A stretch of DNA of 5,054 nt from an uncultured Macromonas sp. (GTDB lineage Bacteria; Pseudomonadota; Gammaproteobacteria; Burkholderiales; Burkholderiaceae). The stretch lies in the NCBI GenBank assembly GCA_946481585.1, contig CAMLOF010000219.1:1-5054 (forward strand). The letters are read 5' to 3'. The notes below the pieces were generated by a model, which worked only from the letters and a program-made list of their open reading frames with translations, was not told where the DNA came from and made no database searches. The position numbers were made by a program, and so were the translations under genes. Positions 1 through 5,054 of the stretch are shown in pieces. Each line of letters starts with the position of its first letter. Positions within the stretch are counted from its first letter, which is position 1.

Positions 1-1151
1 GCGGGTGTTTGGCCAGGTGCGGTGAAGCCCGCCACGGCGTGGCTGAGCCGCCGCCAGAAGATGGTGAAGTCCACCCGGTCGCGGGCGAGTAGCTGCATCA
101 GGTCTTCGGTCAGTGCGGCGTCGCCTTCATGCACCTCGGTCAGGCCCAGCTTGGCCCCCATGCGCCGTTGCAAGGCGGCGGGGAACAAGGCTTTGTAGGG
201 TTCAAGCGCGTCCAGCGCCTGCTGGGTGTCTTCCATCAGCGGGAGCATGGCCTGGCCCAGGCAGAACAGGTTCCAGTAGGCGATGTTGGGCTGGCGGGCG
301 TAGGCGTAGCGGCCAGCGTTGTCTGAATGGTTGCAGATGTGGCCAGGGTCGAACGCGTCCATGAACTGGAAGGGGCCGTAGTCGATGGTGAGGCCCAGGA
401 TGCTCATGTTGTCGGTGTTCATCACACCATGACAGAAACCCACCGCTTGCCACTGGGCCAGCAGCTCGGCGGTGCGGGCGCTCACGGCTTCCAGCAGGTG
501 GGCGTATGGGTTGCCGTCGGCTTGGCGGCATTCGGGGTAGAAGTGGTCGATGACGAAGTCTGCCAATTGCCGAAGCGCGGCGTGCTGGCCGGTGTGGCAG
601 AAGTGCTCGAAGTGGCCGAAGCGGATGAAGCTGGGTGCCACGCGGGTGACCACGGCGGCGGTTTCGATTTCTTCACGGCGCACCGGGGCATTCGACCCGG
701 TGACGCACAGTGCCCGGGTGGTAGGAATGCCCAGCGCATGCATGGCTTCGCTGCACAGAAATTCGCGGATGGAACTGCGCAGCACGGCGCGCCCGTCGCC
801 CATGCGGGAATAGGGGGTGAGGCCTGCGCCCTTGAGCTGGATTTCCTGCGGACCGCCAGGGGTTGTGCGCTCGCCCAGCAGGATGGCGCGGCCATCACCC
901 AGCTGCCCGGCCCATTGGCCGAACTGGTGCCCGCTGTATACGCTGGCCAGGGGCGACGCGCCCGGCAGCAGGCTATTGCCTGTCAGGGCTTCAAGGTGCT
1001 GCGGGTGTTCGTGCCAGTCCTCGGGCAGATCAAGGGCGCGGGCCAGGCTGCCGCTACGGCCTACCCAGTACGGCGCGGGCAGCGGGGTTGGGTGAAGGCG
1101 TGTGAAGAAGGCTTCGCCCAGGGTCTCGAAGCGGCTGGTCTGCAGTTCCAT
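1..1151 (-). CDS. selO: SelO/YdiU-family protein adenylyltransferase (pseudokinase fold), C-terminus beyond window
   Basis: SelO transfers AMP from ATP to hydroxyl side chains of target proteins (AMPylation); family members are linked to redox homeostasis. The frame is open from ATG at 1151 to the window edge, giving 383 residues of a family usually about 480-500 long, so roughly the last 100 are missing. Hallmarks visible: [16 protein letters not shown] (74-89), [20 protein letters not shown] (103-122) with the nucleotide-binding lysine K107, and REFLCSEAM (129-137). MNTDN (244-248) matches the family's catalytic aspartate (D247) and metal-binding asparagine (N248). TIDYGPF (255-261) supplies the second metal ligand, D257, in place of a kinase DFG. 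R170 and R177 fit the nucleotide-binding arginines of the family. All key residues seen are intact, so the enzyme should be active. The start follows a GGGGA at 1162-1166, 10 nt away; no other ATG, GTG or TTG lies in frame between it and the upstream gene's stop. The gap to that stop is 50 nt, suggesting co-transcription. The identification is firm. Confidence 0.95.
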   Translation of the reverse strand, partial: MELQTSRFETLGEAFFTRLHPTPLPAPYWVGRSGSLARALDLPEDWHEHPQHLEALTGNSLLPGASPLASVYSGHQFGQWAGQLGDGRAILLGERTTPGGPQEIQLKGAGLTPYSRMGDGRAVLRSSIREFLCSEAMHALGIPTTRALCVTGSNAPVRREEIETAAVVTRVAPSFIRFGHFEHFCHTGQHAALRQLADFVIDHFYPECRQADGNPYAHLLEAVSARTAELLAQWQAVGFCHGVMNTDNMSILGLTIDYGPFQFMDAFDPGHICNHSDNAGRYAYARQPNIAYWNLFCLGQAMLPLMEDTQQALDALEPYKALFPAALQRRMGAKLGLTEVHEGDAALTEDLMQLLARDRVDFTIFWRRLSHAVAGFTAPGQTP

Positions 1152-1161
1152 GCGGGCATTG

Positions 1162-1195
1162 TCCCCGTTGCTGCGAGGCCCTGCCGCGCACGGGG
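1162..1195 (-). promoter_or_regulatory. Inverted repeat covering the selO ribosome binding site
   Basis: In the minus-strand transcript, CCCCGU (1195-1190) can pair with ACGGGG (1168-1163) around a 21-nt loop. The second arm overlaps the only Shine-Dalgarno-like sequence of selO, GGGGA at 1166-1162. The repeat sits between the Crp/Fnr stop and the selO start, so folding could limit selO translation. The stem is only 6 bp and was found by eye. Confidence 0.3.
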
Positions 1196-1201
1196 TGTTG
1201 C

Positions 1202-1906
1202 TCAGTCTCCCACTTTGAGCTCTGCGCTGCCGGTGTCGGCCAGTCGGTCCAACGCCGCCTGGTCAAGAATGTCGACGCGCCCAAACTCCAGTGACACCCA
1301 GCCCTGGGCTTCAAACTGCTTGAGCACGCGGTTGATGGTTTGGCGGGAAAGACCCGCCAGGTGCCCCAAGTCTTCCTGCGACAGGGTGATTTTGCGGATG
1401 CCCGACCAAATGAAATGTTGCAGGTACTGTGCGACCCGCTCTTCGGGGGAGCGCAGTCGGCCGGATTCAATGGCTGACATGGCCTGACCGAGCCGCAGGT
1501 TGAGCCGTTCGATCAGGTAATGGTTGAACGGCAGGCTGCGTTGATAGAGTTGCTGGAAGCAGCTCAGCGGCATGCTGATGAGGGTGGTGTCTCGCAGCGC
1601 GACGACGTCGTAGCGCCAGATGCCTCCCTTGAGTACTGAGCCTTCGCCGAACCAGTCGCCAGCGGGCACGCCCAGGAAGGCTGAAATCCGGCCGTCTTCT
1701 GTTGATGTTTGCAGCTTGACCATGCCCGAGAGCACGCCGTGCCAGCCTTCGATGGTGTGGCCTTTGTGCAGAACGGTTTCACCCTTGGTGGCCCGTACCA
1801 GCACCATGCGCTCCACAAGTTCGCGCTTTTCGGCGGCGGGCAGCGTTTCGAACCACGGCTGGCCGTAGAGAAACAGGTAAGCGGGCGAGCGCGGTTCCAG
1901 AAGCAT
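1202..1906 (-). CDS. Crp/Fnr-family transcriptional regulator
   Basis: From ATG at 1906 this is 234 residues, the usual size of the family. The frame is open further up, to TTG at 1972, which would add 22 residues of unremarkable sequence. No good Shine-Dalgarno precedes either; I prefer the ATG because the added stretch looks like non-coding linker. Counting from 1972, an N-terminal cyclic-nucleotide-binding-type beta-barrel spans about 40-140, with the turn [10 protein letters not shown] (105-114). A long dimerisation helix follows (about 150-170), then a winged helix-turn-helix at about 198-224 with recognition segment [13 protein letters not shown] (209-221). There is no N-terminal cysteine cluster, so it is not an FNR-type iron-sulfur oxygen sensor. 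The serine that follows the phosphate-contacting arginine in E. coli Crp is replaced by tyrosine (R120-Y121), so cAMP binding is doubtful and the effector unknown. It lies between the XRE-receiver regulator and selO on the same strand, probably in one operon. Target genes cannot be told; the divergent acyl-CoA synthetase operon is a candidate. Confidence 0.9.
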   Translation of the reverse strand: MLLEPRSPAYLFLYGQPWFETLPAAEKRELVERMVLVRATKGETVLHKGHTIEGWHGVLSGMVKLQTSTEDGRISAFLGVPAGDWFGEGSVLKGGIWRYDVVALRDTTLISMPLSCFQQLYQRSLPFNHYLIERLNLRLGQAMSAIESGRLRSPEERVAQYLQHFIWSGIRKITLSQEDLGHLAGLSRQTINRVLKQFEAQGWVSLEFGRVDILDQAALDRLADTGSAELKVGD

Positions 1907-1954
1907 GGGCGGGGCTGTAATGTTTTTGGCCAATGGCGGAAGTCTAGCTGCCGC

Positions 1955-1969
1955 GTGGCCAGAAGCCAC
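1955..1969 (-). repeat. Small inverted repeat between the two regulator genes
   Basis: GTGGC (1955-1959) and GCCAC (1965-1969) flank 5 nt in the 69-nt gap between the XRE-receiver stop and the Crp/Fnr ATG. It has no T-tract on the minus strand, so it is not a typical terminator. It may be a weak hairpin in the transcript, an operator, or chance. Confidence 0.25.
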
Positions 1970-1975
1970 CAAAAG

Positions 1976-2680
1976 TCAAAACGCCACCAAGCCAGCCAGC
2001 TTCGGATCCAGAAAGCGCCCACCCTGTGCGGTGATGCGTGTGGCTGAAAGCAGGACCTCGGGGTCCTGGTCTTTGGTGAGGTAGCCGCGTGCGCCTGCGT
2101 CCAGCGCCGCTTGGGCAATGCCTGCTTCCACGTGCATGCTGAGAACCAGTATGGGCAGAGCAGGGTGCCTGGTGTGCACGGCTCGGACCAAGTCGTGCCC
2201 GGAGAGCCCCGGCATGTTCAGGTCCAGCAGCAGCAGGTCAACGTCGCCTGACTGCAGGCGCTCAAGTGTTTCTGTGCCGTCCTTGGCCTCGCACACGACC
2301 TGTACGTCTTTGGTCAGTGAATACAGGTGCTTGATACCTTCCCGCATCATGGCGTGGTCGTCGGAGATCATCAGGCGTATTGGCAGGTAGGGTTCCACCA
2401 TTTGATGGCCTGCAACTTCCGTCTTGATGCGGTCCATGAGTGTCTCCAGTTGGCTTGCTGCTTCTGCATGCAGCCAGGTGCGGGTCAGCAGGCTGAGCGG
2501 GTGTATGCCGATGGCACGGGCCAAATCCTCTACCTTGCGCAGGGTGGGGCTTTTGCGGCCGCGCTCAAGGCTGCTCAGATAGGTGCGGCTCGACACCAGG
2601 GAGAAGTCCTCCTGCGTCAGTCCTCGCGCTTTGCGGATTTCCTTCAACGCTCTGCCGAACGCATGGCTCAACTGGGTCAC
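1976..2680 (-). CDS. XRE helix-turn-helix / response-regulator receiver fusion protein
   Basis: This 234-residue protein has two domains in an uncommon order. Residues about 5-66 form an XRE/Cro-type helix-turn-helix (GLTQEDFSLVSSRTYLSSLE at 20-39, ending IGIHPLSLL). A linker of about 30 residues leads to a receiver domain (about 99-218). The receiver has the acidic pair D107-D108, the phosphoacceptor D153 in LLLLDLNMPGLSG, the switch residue S180 and the invariant K203 in YLTKD, so it should accept phosphate from a histidine kinase. No kinase is in the window. The receiver most resembles NarL/FixJ-type regulators, yet the protein stops at about the point where their LuxR-type DNA-binding domain would begin. 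The start is GTG at 2680, behind a purine-rich stretch with GGGG 9 nt upstream; an in-frame stop at 2720-2722 rules out a longer start with any usual codon. It is likely the first gene of the minus-strand unit and may act on the divergent promoter region. A broken NarL-type gene fused to an XRE gene is the alternative. Confidence 0.88.
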   Translation of the reverse strand: MTQLSHAFGRALKEIRKARGLTQEDFSLVSSRTYLSSLERGRKSPTLRKVEDLARAIGIHPLSLLTRTWLHAEAASQLETLMDRIKTEVAGHQMVEPYLPIRLMISDDHAMMREGIKHLYSLTKDVQVVCEAKDGTETLERLQSGDVDLLLLDLNMPGLSGHDLVRAVHTRHPALPILVLSMHVEAGIAQAALDAGARGYLTKDQDPEVLLSATRITAQGGRFLDPKLAGLVAF

Positions 2681-2751
2681 GTTTTTTATCCCCGCTTCCT
2701 CTTCCTGTGGCGGTGGCGTTTATACCCATGCACCACAGTACCTGGCCACAC

Positions 2752-2779
2752 ACTATAGGATTCAATTTCATCTTGTGAA
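2752..2779 (-). promoter_or_regulatory. Candidate sigma70-type promoter for the minus-strand regulator unit
   Basis: Read on the minus strand, TTCACA (2779-2774) and TATAGT (2757-2752) are separated by 16 nt. Each hexamer differs from the sigma70 consensus at one position. Transcription would begin near 2745, leaving a leader of about 65 nt before the GTG at 2680. It is the best promoter match I could find in the window; this comes from reading by eye, not from scoring. Confidence 0.5.
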
Positions 2780-2800
2780 CTATGCCGTCGTGCCCGAGGT

Positions 2801-2816
2801 TGTCGGTCGGGCGACA
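2801..2816. promoter_or_regulatory. Inverted repeat TGTCG-N6-CGACA, candidate operator
   Basis: A perfect inverted repeat with 5-bp arms and a 6-bp centre lies 70 bp before the acyl-CoA synthetase start and upstream of the minus-strand promoter's -35 box. The 5-6-5 spacing is that of Crp/Fnr-family sites, though the arms are TGTCG rather than TGTGA. It could bind the Crp/Fnr-type or XRE-type regulator encoded next door (inference). A chance repeat of this size is quite possible. Confidence 0.35.
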
Positions 2817-2872
2817 GATGAGGGTGTTTGGCCGCGCTACGATGCTTCGAGCGCCTTAGCCATACAAATCAC

Positions 2873-2878
2873 AAGGAG
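2873..2878 (+). promoter_or_regulatory. Shine-Dalgarno site that fixes the acyl-CoA synthetase start
   Basis: AAGGAG lies 7 nt before ATG 2886. The reading frame is open for about 300 nt further upstream, across the intergenic region and into the opposing regulator gene, so this site decides the start. Confidence 0.85.
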
Positions 2879-2885
2879 ACTTTTC

Positions 2886-4523
2886 ATGCTTGGCCTGATG
2901 CAAGACCAGCCGCTGCTGATTTCTGACCTTATTCGGCACGCGGAACGTCACCATGGAGATGTGGAAATTGTTTCTAGGCGGGTGGAGGGGGACATTCACC
3001 GCACCACCTACCGCCAGGCCGCCGCGCGAGCGCGCCAGTTGGCCAGCGCGCTCGACGCCATGGGGTTGGTGCAGGGTGACAGGGTGGCCTCTCTGGCGTG
3101 GAATGGCTACCGCCACTTTGAGATGTACTTTGGTGTGAGCGGCTCTGGACGCGTGCTGCACACCATCAACCCGCGCCTGATTCCTGAGCAGATTGTCTGG
3201 ATCGTGAACCACGCCGAAGACCATGCGCTGTTCTTTGACATGACGTTCTGGCCCATCGTGAAAGGCATACATGACAAGTGCCCCACTGTGAAACGCTGGG
3301 TGGCGCTTTGCGATGATGCCCACTTGGCCAAGTTGACTGAAGGTGGAGCGATACCCAACCTGGTAAGTTATGAATCGTTGATTGCATCGCAGCCATCCAG
3401 CTACGAGTGGCCGCGCTTCGATGAAAACAGCGCATCGAGCATGTGCTACACCAGTGGCACCACCGGGCACCCGAAGGCGGCGTTGTACAGCCACAAGTCC
3501 ACCATCCTGCATGCATACGCAGCTGCGCTGCCCGACGTGATGTGCCTGAGCGCGCGCGACAGCGTGTTGCCCGTGGTGCCCATGTTCCATGTGAATGCAT
3601 GGGGCATACCGTATTCGGCCTGCGCGGTGGGCTGCAAGCTGGTGTTCCCGGGAGCGGCGCTGGACGGAAAGTCCGTCTACGAACTGATGGATGCCGAGAA
3701 GGTGACCTTTGCAGCGGGCGTGCCCACGGTCTGGCAGATGCTGCTGACGCACATGGGGCAGAACAACCTGACGCTGCCGTCGCTGAACCGCACGGTGATT
3801 GGTGGCTCTGCCTGTCCGCCCGCGATGATTGACACCTTCCGCAAGAAGTACGGAGTGGACGTGTTGCACGCGTGGGGCATGACCGAACTCAGCCCGCTGG
3901 GCACGCTGTGCACGTTGAAGAACAAGCACTTGAGCTTGCCTGAAGAAGAGCAGATGAAGATTCGCCTGAAGCAGGGGCGGGCCATCTTTGGCATAGACAT
4001 GAAGGTGGTGGGGCCGGATGGCGCCGAGCTGCCCTGGGACGGCAAGGCTTCTGGCGACCTGCTGGTGAAGGGCCCCTGGGTGATACGTGACTACTACAAG
4101 GGCGAAGGGCCGGCGCCGCTGGCGGATGGCTGGTTCCCGACGGGTGACGTGGCCACCATCGACGCGGAAGGGTTCATGCAGATCACCGACCGCAGCAAGG
4201 ACGTGATCAAGTCTGGCGGCGAGTGGATCAGCTCCATCGACGTGGAGAACATTGCCATGGCCCATCCTGCGGTGTTGATGGCGGCCTGCGTGGGCATGCG
4301 CCACCCGAAGTGGGACGAGCGGCCCATCGTTGTGGTGGTGAAGAGGCCGGGCGCCGAGGTGACGCGCGAGGAACTGCTGGCCTTCTACGAAGGCAAGATC
4401 GCCAAGTGGCAAGTGCCTGACGACGTGGTGTTTGTGGATGCGATTCCCCTGGGCGCCACCGGCAAGATGCAGAAGATGAAGCTGCGCGAGATGCTGGCTG
4501 ACTACAAGCTGCCTGGCCTTTGA
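2886..4523 (+). CDS. AMP-forming acyl-CoA synthetase (AlkK/DmdB-like medium-chain fatty acid or methylthiopropionate-CoA ligase group)
   Basis: A member of the ANL superfamily, 545 residues and full length. It activates a carboxylic acid with ATP to an acyl-adenylate and then an acyl-CoA thioester, in the cytoplasm. The N-terminus ([19 protein letters not shown]) and blocks such as [19 protein letters not shown] (70-88) and [20 protein letters not shown] (91-110) resemble the AlkK (medium-chain) and DmdB (3-methylthiopropionate) group. Core motifs: P-loop [10 protein letters not shown] (188-197), HAWGMTE (328-334), PTGD (418-421) with the ribose-binding aspartate D421, [14 protein letters not shown] (436-449), and the catalytic lysine K527 in ATGKMQK. 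The residue after the P-loop PK is alanine where glycine is usual. The frame is open back to 2583, but ATG 2886 is chosen because AAGGAG (2873-2878) lies 7 nt before it and the protein then begins as family members do. The exact acid cannot be read from sequence. It precedes a Liv-type binding-protein gene by 118 nt on the same strand, suggesting joint uptake and activation. Confidence 0.93.
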   Translation: MLGLMQDQPLLISDLIRHAERHHGDVEIVSRRVEGDIHRTTYRQAAARARQLASALDAMGLVQGDRVASLAWNGYRHFEMYFGVSGSGRVLHTINPRLIPEQIVWIVNHAEDHALFFDMTFWPIVKGIHDKCPTVKRWVALCDDAHLAKLTEGGAIPNLVSYESLIASQPSSYEWPRFDENSASSMCYTSGTTGHPKAALYSHKSTILHAYAAALPDVMCLSARDSVLPVVPMFHVNAWGIPYSACAVGCKLVFPGAALDGKSVYELMDAEKVTFAAGVPTVWQMLLTHMGQNNLTLPSLNRTVIGGSACPPAMIDTFRKKYGVDVLHAWGMTELSPLGTLCTLKNKHLSLPEEEQMKIRLKQGRAIFGIDMKVVGPDGAELPWDGKASGDLLVKGPWVIRDYYKGEGPAPLADGWFPTGDVATIDAEGFMQITDRSKDVIKSGGEWISSIDVENIAMAHPAVLMAACVGMRHPKWDERPIVVVVKRPGAEVTREELLAFYEGKIAKWQVPDDVVFVDAIPLGATGKMQKMKLREMLADYKLPGL

Positions 4524-4578
4524 ACCCTGCTTTCCAGGCCGCAGTCGCGCAGGCGATAGTGGCTAGGGCATTCCCTGA

Positions 4579-4601
4579 GGGCGCACCAAGACGCCCCTTT
4601 T
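4579..4601 (+). terminator. Short GC hairpin with T-tract, weak terminator or attenuator
   Basis: GGGCG (4579-4583) pairs with CGCCC (4592-4596) around an 8-nt loop, followed by C and TTTT (4598-4601). The stem is short and the T-tract brief, so termination would be partial. It lies between the acyl-CoA synthetase stop and the binding-protein gene, where it could lower or separate expression of the two. Confidence 0.4.
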
Positions 4602-4629
4602 AAGCTGTTTGCCATTCAACCACCCCCAT

Positions 4630-4635
4630 AGGAGA
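4630..4635 (+). promoter_or_regulatory. Shine-Dalgarno site of the substrate-binding protein gene
   Basis: AGGAGA lies 6 nt before ATG 4642, and the signal peptide begins directly at that ATG. This supports the chosen start. Confidence 0.8.
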
Positions 4636-4641
4636 CAAACC

Positions 4642-5054
4642 ATGAGATTCGTGTTGAAGAGCCTGACTGGCGCTGCCTTGGTGGCTTGTGCATTTGCCGC
4701 GCACGCTCAAAAGGGCGAGACGGTGAAGATTGCCTGGATCGACCCGCTTTCGGGGCTGATGGCGCCCGTGGGAGCCAACCAGTTGAAGAGCTTCCAGTTC
4801 TTTGCCGAGAAGTTCAGCGGCGCCGCCAACCCGGCGGGTGTGAAGTTCGAGGTGATTGGCATAGACAACAAACTGAGCCCGGCAGAAAGCCTGACGGCGT
4901 TGCAGTCGGCCATAGACCAGGGGGTGCGCTACATCACTCAAGGCAGTGGCTCTGCGGTGGCAGGGGCGTTGATCGACGCGGTGAACCGGCACAACGCGCG
5001 CAACCCGGGCAAGGAGGTGATCTTCCTGAACCACTCGGCCGTGGACCCGGACTT
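4642..5054 (+). CDS. Branched-chain amino acid-type ABC transporter substrate-binding protein, N-terminal part
   Basis: The window holds the first 137 residues of a protein whose family is usually near 380-420. The opening is a signal peptide: charged MRFVLK, a hydrophobic core (about 8-20), then AHA before Q23, a good signal peptidase I site. LVAC at 13-16 also fits a lipobox, so lipoprotein processing is possible. The mature part begins as in periplasmic type 1 binding proteins of the Peripla_BP_6/LivK kind: a first strand (VKIAWIDPLSGLMAPVGANQ, about 28-47), a helix with FQFFAEKF, a second strand (VKFEVIGIDNKLSPAES), then a helix and the VRYITQGSGSAVAGALID segment. Such proteins feed ABC importers for branched-chain amino acids, but many relatives bind amides, aromatic acids or other carboxylates. 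The ATG follows AGGAGA (4630-4635) by 6 nt. Lying downstream of an acyl-CoA synthetase, it may capture that enzyme's substrate or a precursor (inference); permease and ATPase genes would be expected to the right. Confidence 0.88.
   Translation, partial: MRFVLKSLTGAALVACAFAAHAQKGETVKIAWIDPLSGLMAPVGANQLKSFQFFAEKFSGAANPAGVKFEVIGIDNKLSPAESLTALQSAIDQGVRYITQGSGSAVAGALIDAVNRHNARNPGKEVIFLNHSAVDPD

Larger units (their letters stand above)
2681..2885. promoter_or_regulatory. Divergent intergenic region between the regulator and acyl-CoA synthetase genes
   Basis: These 205 bp separate two divergently transcribed genes, so control of both probably sits here. The part from about 2721 to 2780 is visibly more AT-rich than the coding DNA. 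It contains a sigma70-like promoter for the minus strand, an inverted repeat at 2801-2816 and the acyl-CoA synthetase ribosome binding site. I found no convincing sigma70-like promoter for the plus strand; it may need an activator or be a weak or alternative-sigma type. No coding region is supported here even though the synthetase frame stays open across it. Confidence 0.7.

Noticed and set aside
327..1487. Plus-strand open frame of 386 codons opposite selO and the Crp/Fnr gene
   Set aside because: Its product has no recognisable domain, and it spans two real genes on the other strand. GC-rich coding DNA commonly leaves such antisense frames open.
1907..1972. Crp/Fnr start at TTG 1972 or GTG 1969
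   Set aside because: Not excluded, but these are rarer start codons without a good ribosome binding site, and the extra residues show no family feature. Kept as an alternative in the gene entry.
1920..1979. Separate promoter for the Crp/Fnr gene using TTGACT and TAGACT
   Set aside because: The two hexamers are 27 nt apart, too far for sigma70.
2719..2757. Second minus-strand promoter using TATAAA (2724-2719)
   Set aside because: The -10 matches well, but the position of its -35 box reads GGCCAG, unlike TTGACA.
2583..2885. 101-residue N-terminal extension of the acyl-CoA synthetase
   Set aside because: It would overlap the opposing regulator gene and cover the intergenic region. ATG 2886 has a strong Shine-Dalgarno and gives the N-terminus typical of the family.
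2856..4412. Minus-strand open frame of 518 codons opposite the acyl-CoA synthetase
   Set aside because: The translation is rich in His, Arg and Gln without domain motifs, as expected for the complement of a GC-rich gene. The plus-strand product is an unmistakable, full-length enzyme.
1..5054. CRISPR array, insertion sequence, tRNA or rRNA gene, prophage or defence system
   Set aside because: I saw no regularly spaced repeats, transposase motifs, tRNA-like cloverleaf, rRNA sequence or phage and defence domains.

Overview
The window is GC-rich, densely coding DNA. Its gene types (Crp/Fnr regulator, AlkK/DmdB-type acyl-CoA synthetase, Liv-type periplasmic binding protein, SelO) and G/C-biased third codon positions suggest a betaproteobacterium of the order Burkholderiales, probably Comamonadaceae. 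This placement rests on remembered family resemblance, not on a search. The left end (inside selO) and the right end (inside the binding-protein gene) are both cut by the window.

Layout. Three genes on the minus strand are read from a divergent intergenic region towards the left edge: (1) a regulator joining an N-terminal XRE-type helix-turn-helix to a C-terminal response-regulator receiver domain (2680 to 1976); (2) a Crp/Fnr-family regulator (ATG at 1906, stop at 1202, possibly starting as far up as 1972); (3) selO, a protein adenylyltransferase pseudokinase (ATG at 1151, running off the left edge). The short gaps suggest one transcription unit. The best sigma70-like promoter in the window, at 2752-2779, points into it. 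Two genes on the plus strand go the other way: an AMP-forming acyl-CoA synthetase (2886-4523) and the start of a branched-chain-amino-acid-type ABC transporter substrate-binding protein (from 4642). Each has a good Shine-Dalgarno sequence, and a hairpin cluster lies between them.

How they may work together (inference). The plus-strand pair looks like the beginning of an uptake-and-activation operon: a periplasmic protein captures a small ligand, possibly a carboxylate, and the synthetase converts a carboxylic acid to its CoA thioester. The divergent regulators are natural candidates to control it through the 205-bp shared intergenic region, which holds a 5-6-5 inverted repeat at 2801-2816. 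SelO modifies proteins by AMP transfer in redox-stress settings, so its place behind two regulators may reflect a redox or metabolic signal, but nothing in the sequence proves that.

The most unusual item is the XRE-receiver protein. It has an intact phosphorylation site, carries its DNA-binding domain at the N-terminus, and ends just where a NarL-type regulator would begin its LuxR-type helix-turn-helix. It is in the same reading frame as the following Crp/Fnr gene, separated by a single TGA. I see no tRNA, rRNA, CRISPR array, insertion sequence or recognisable defence system.
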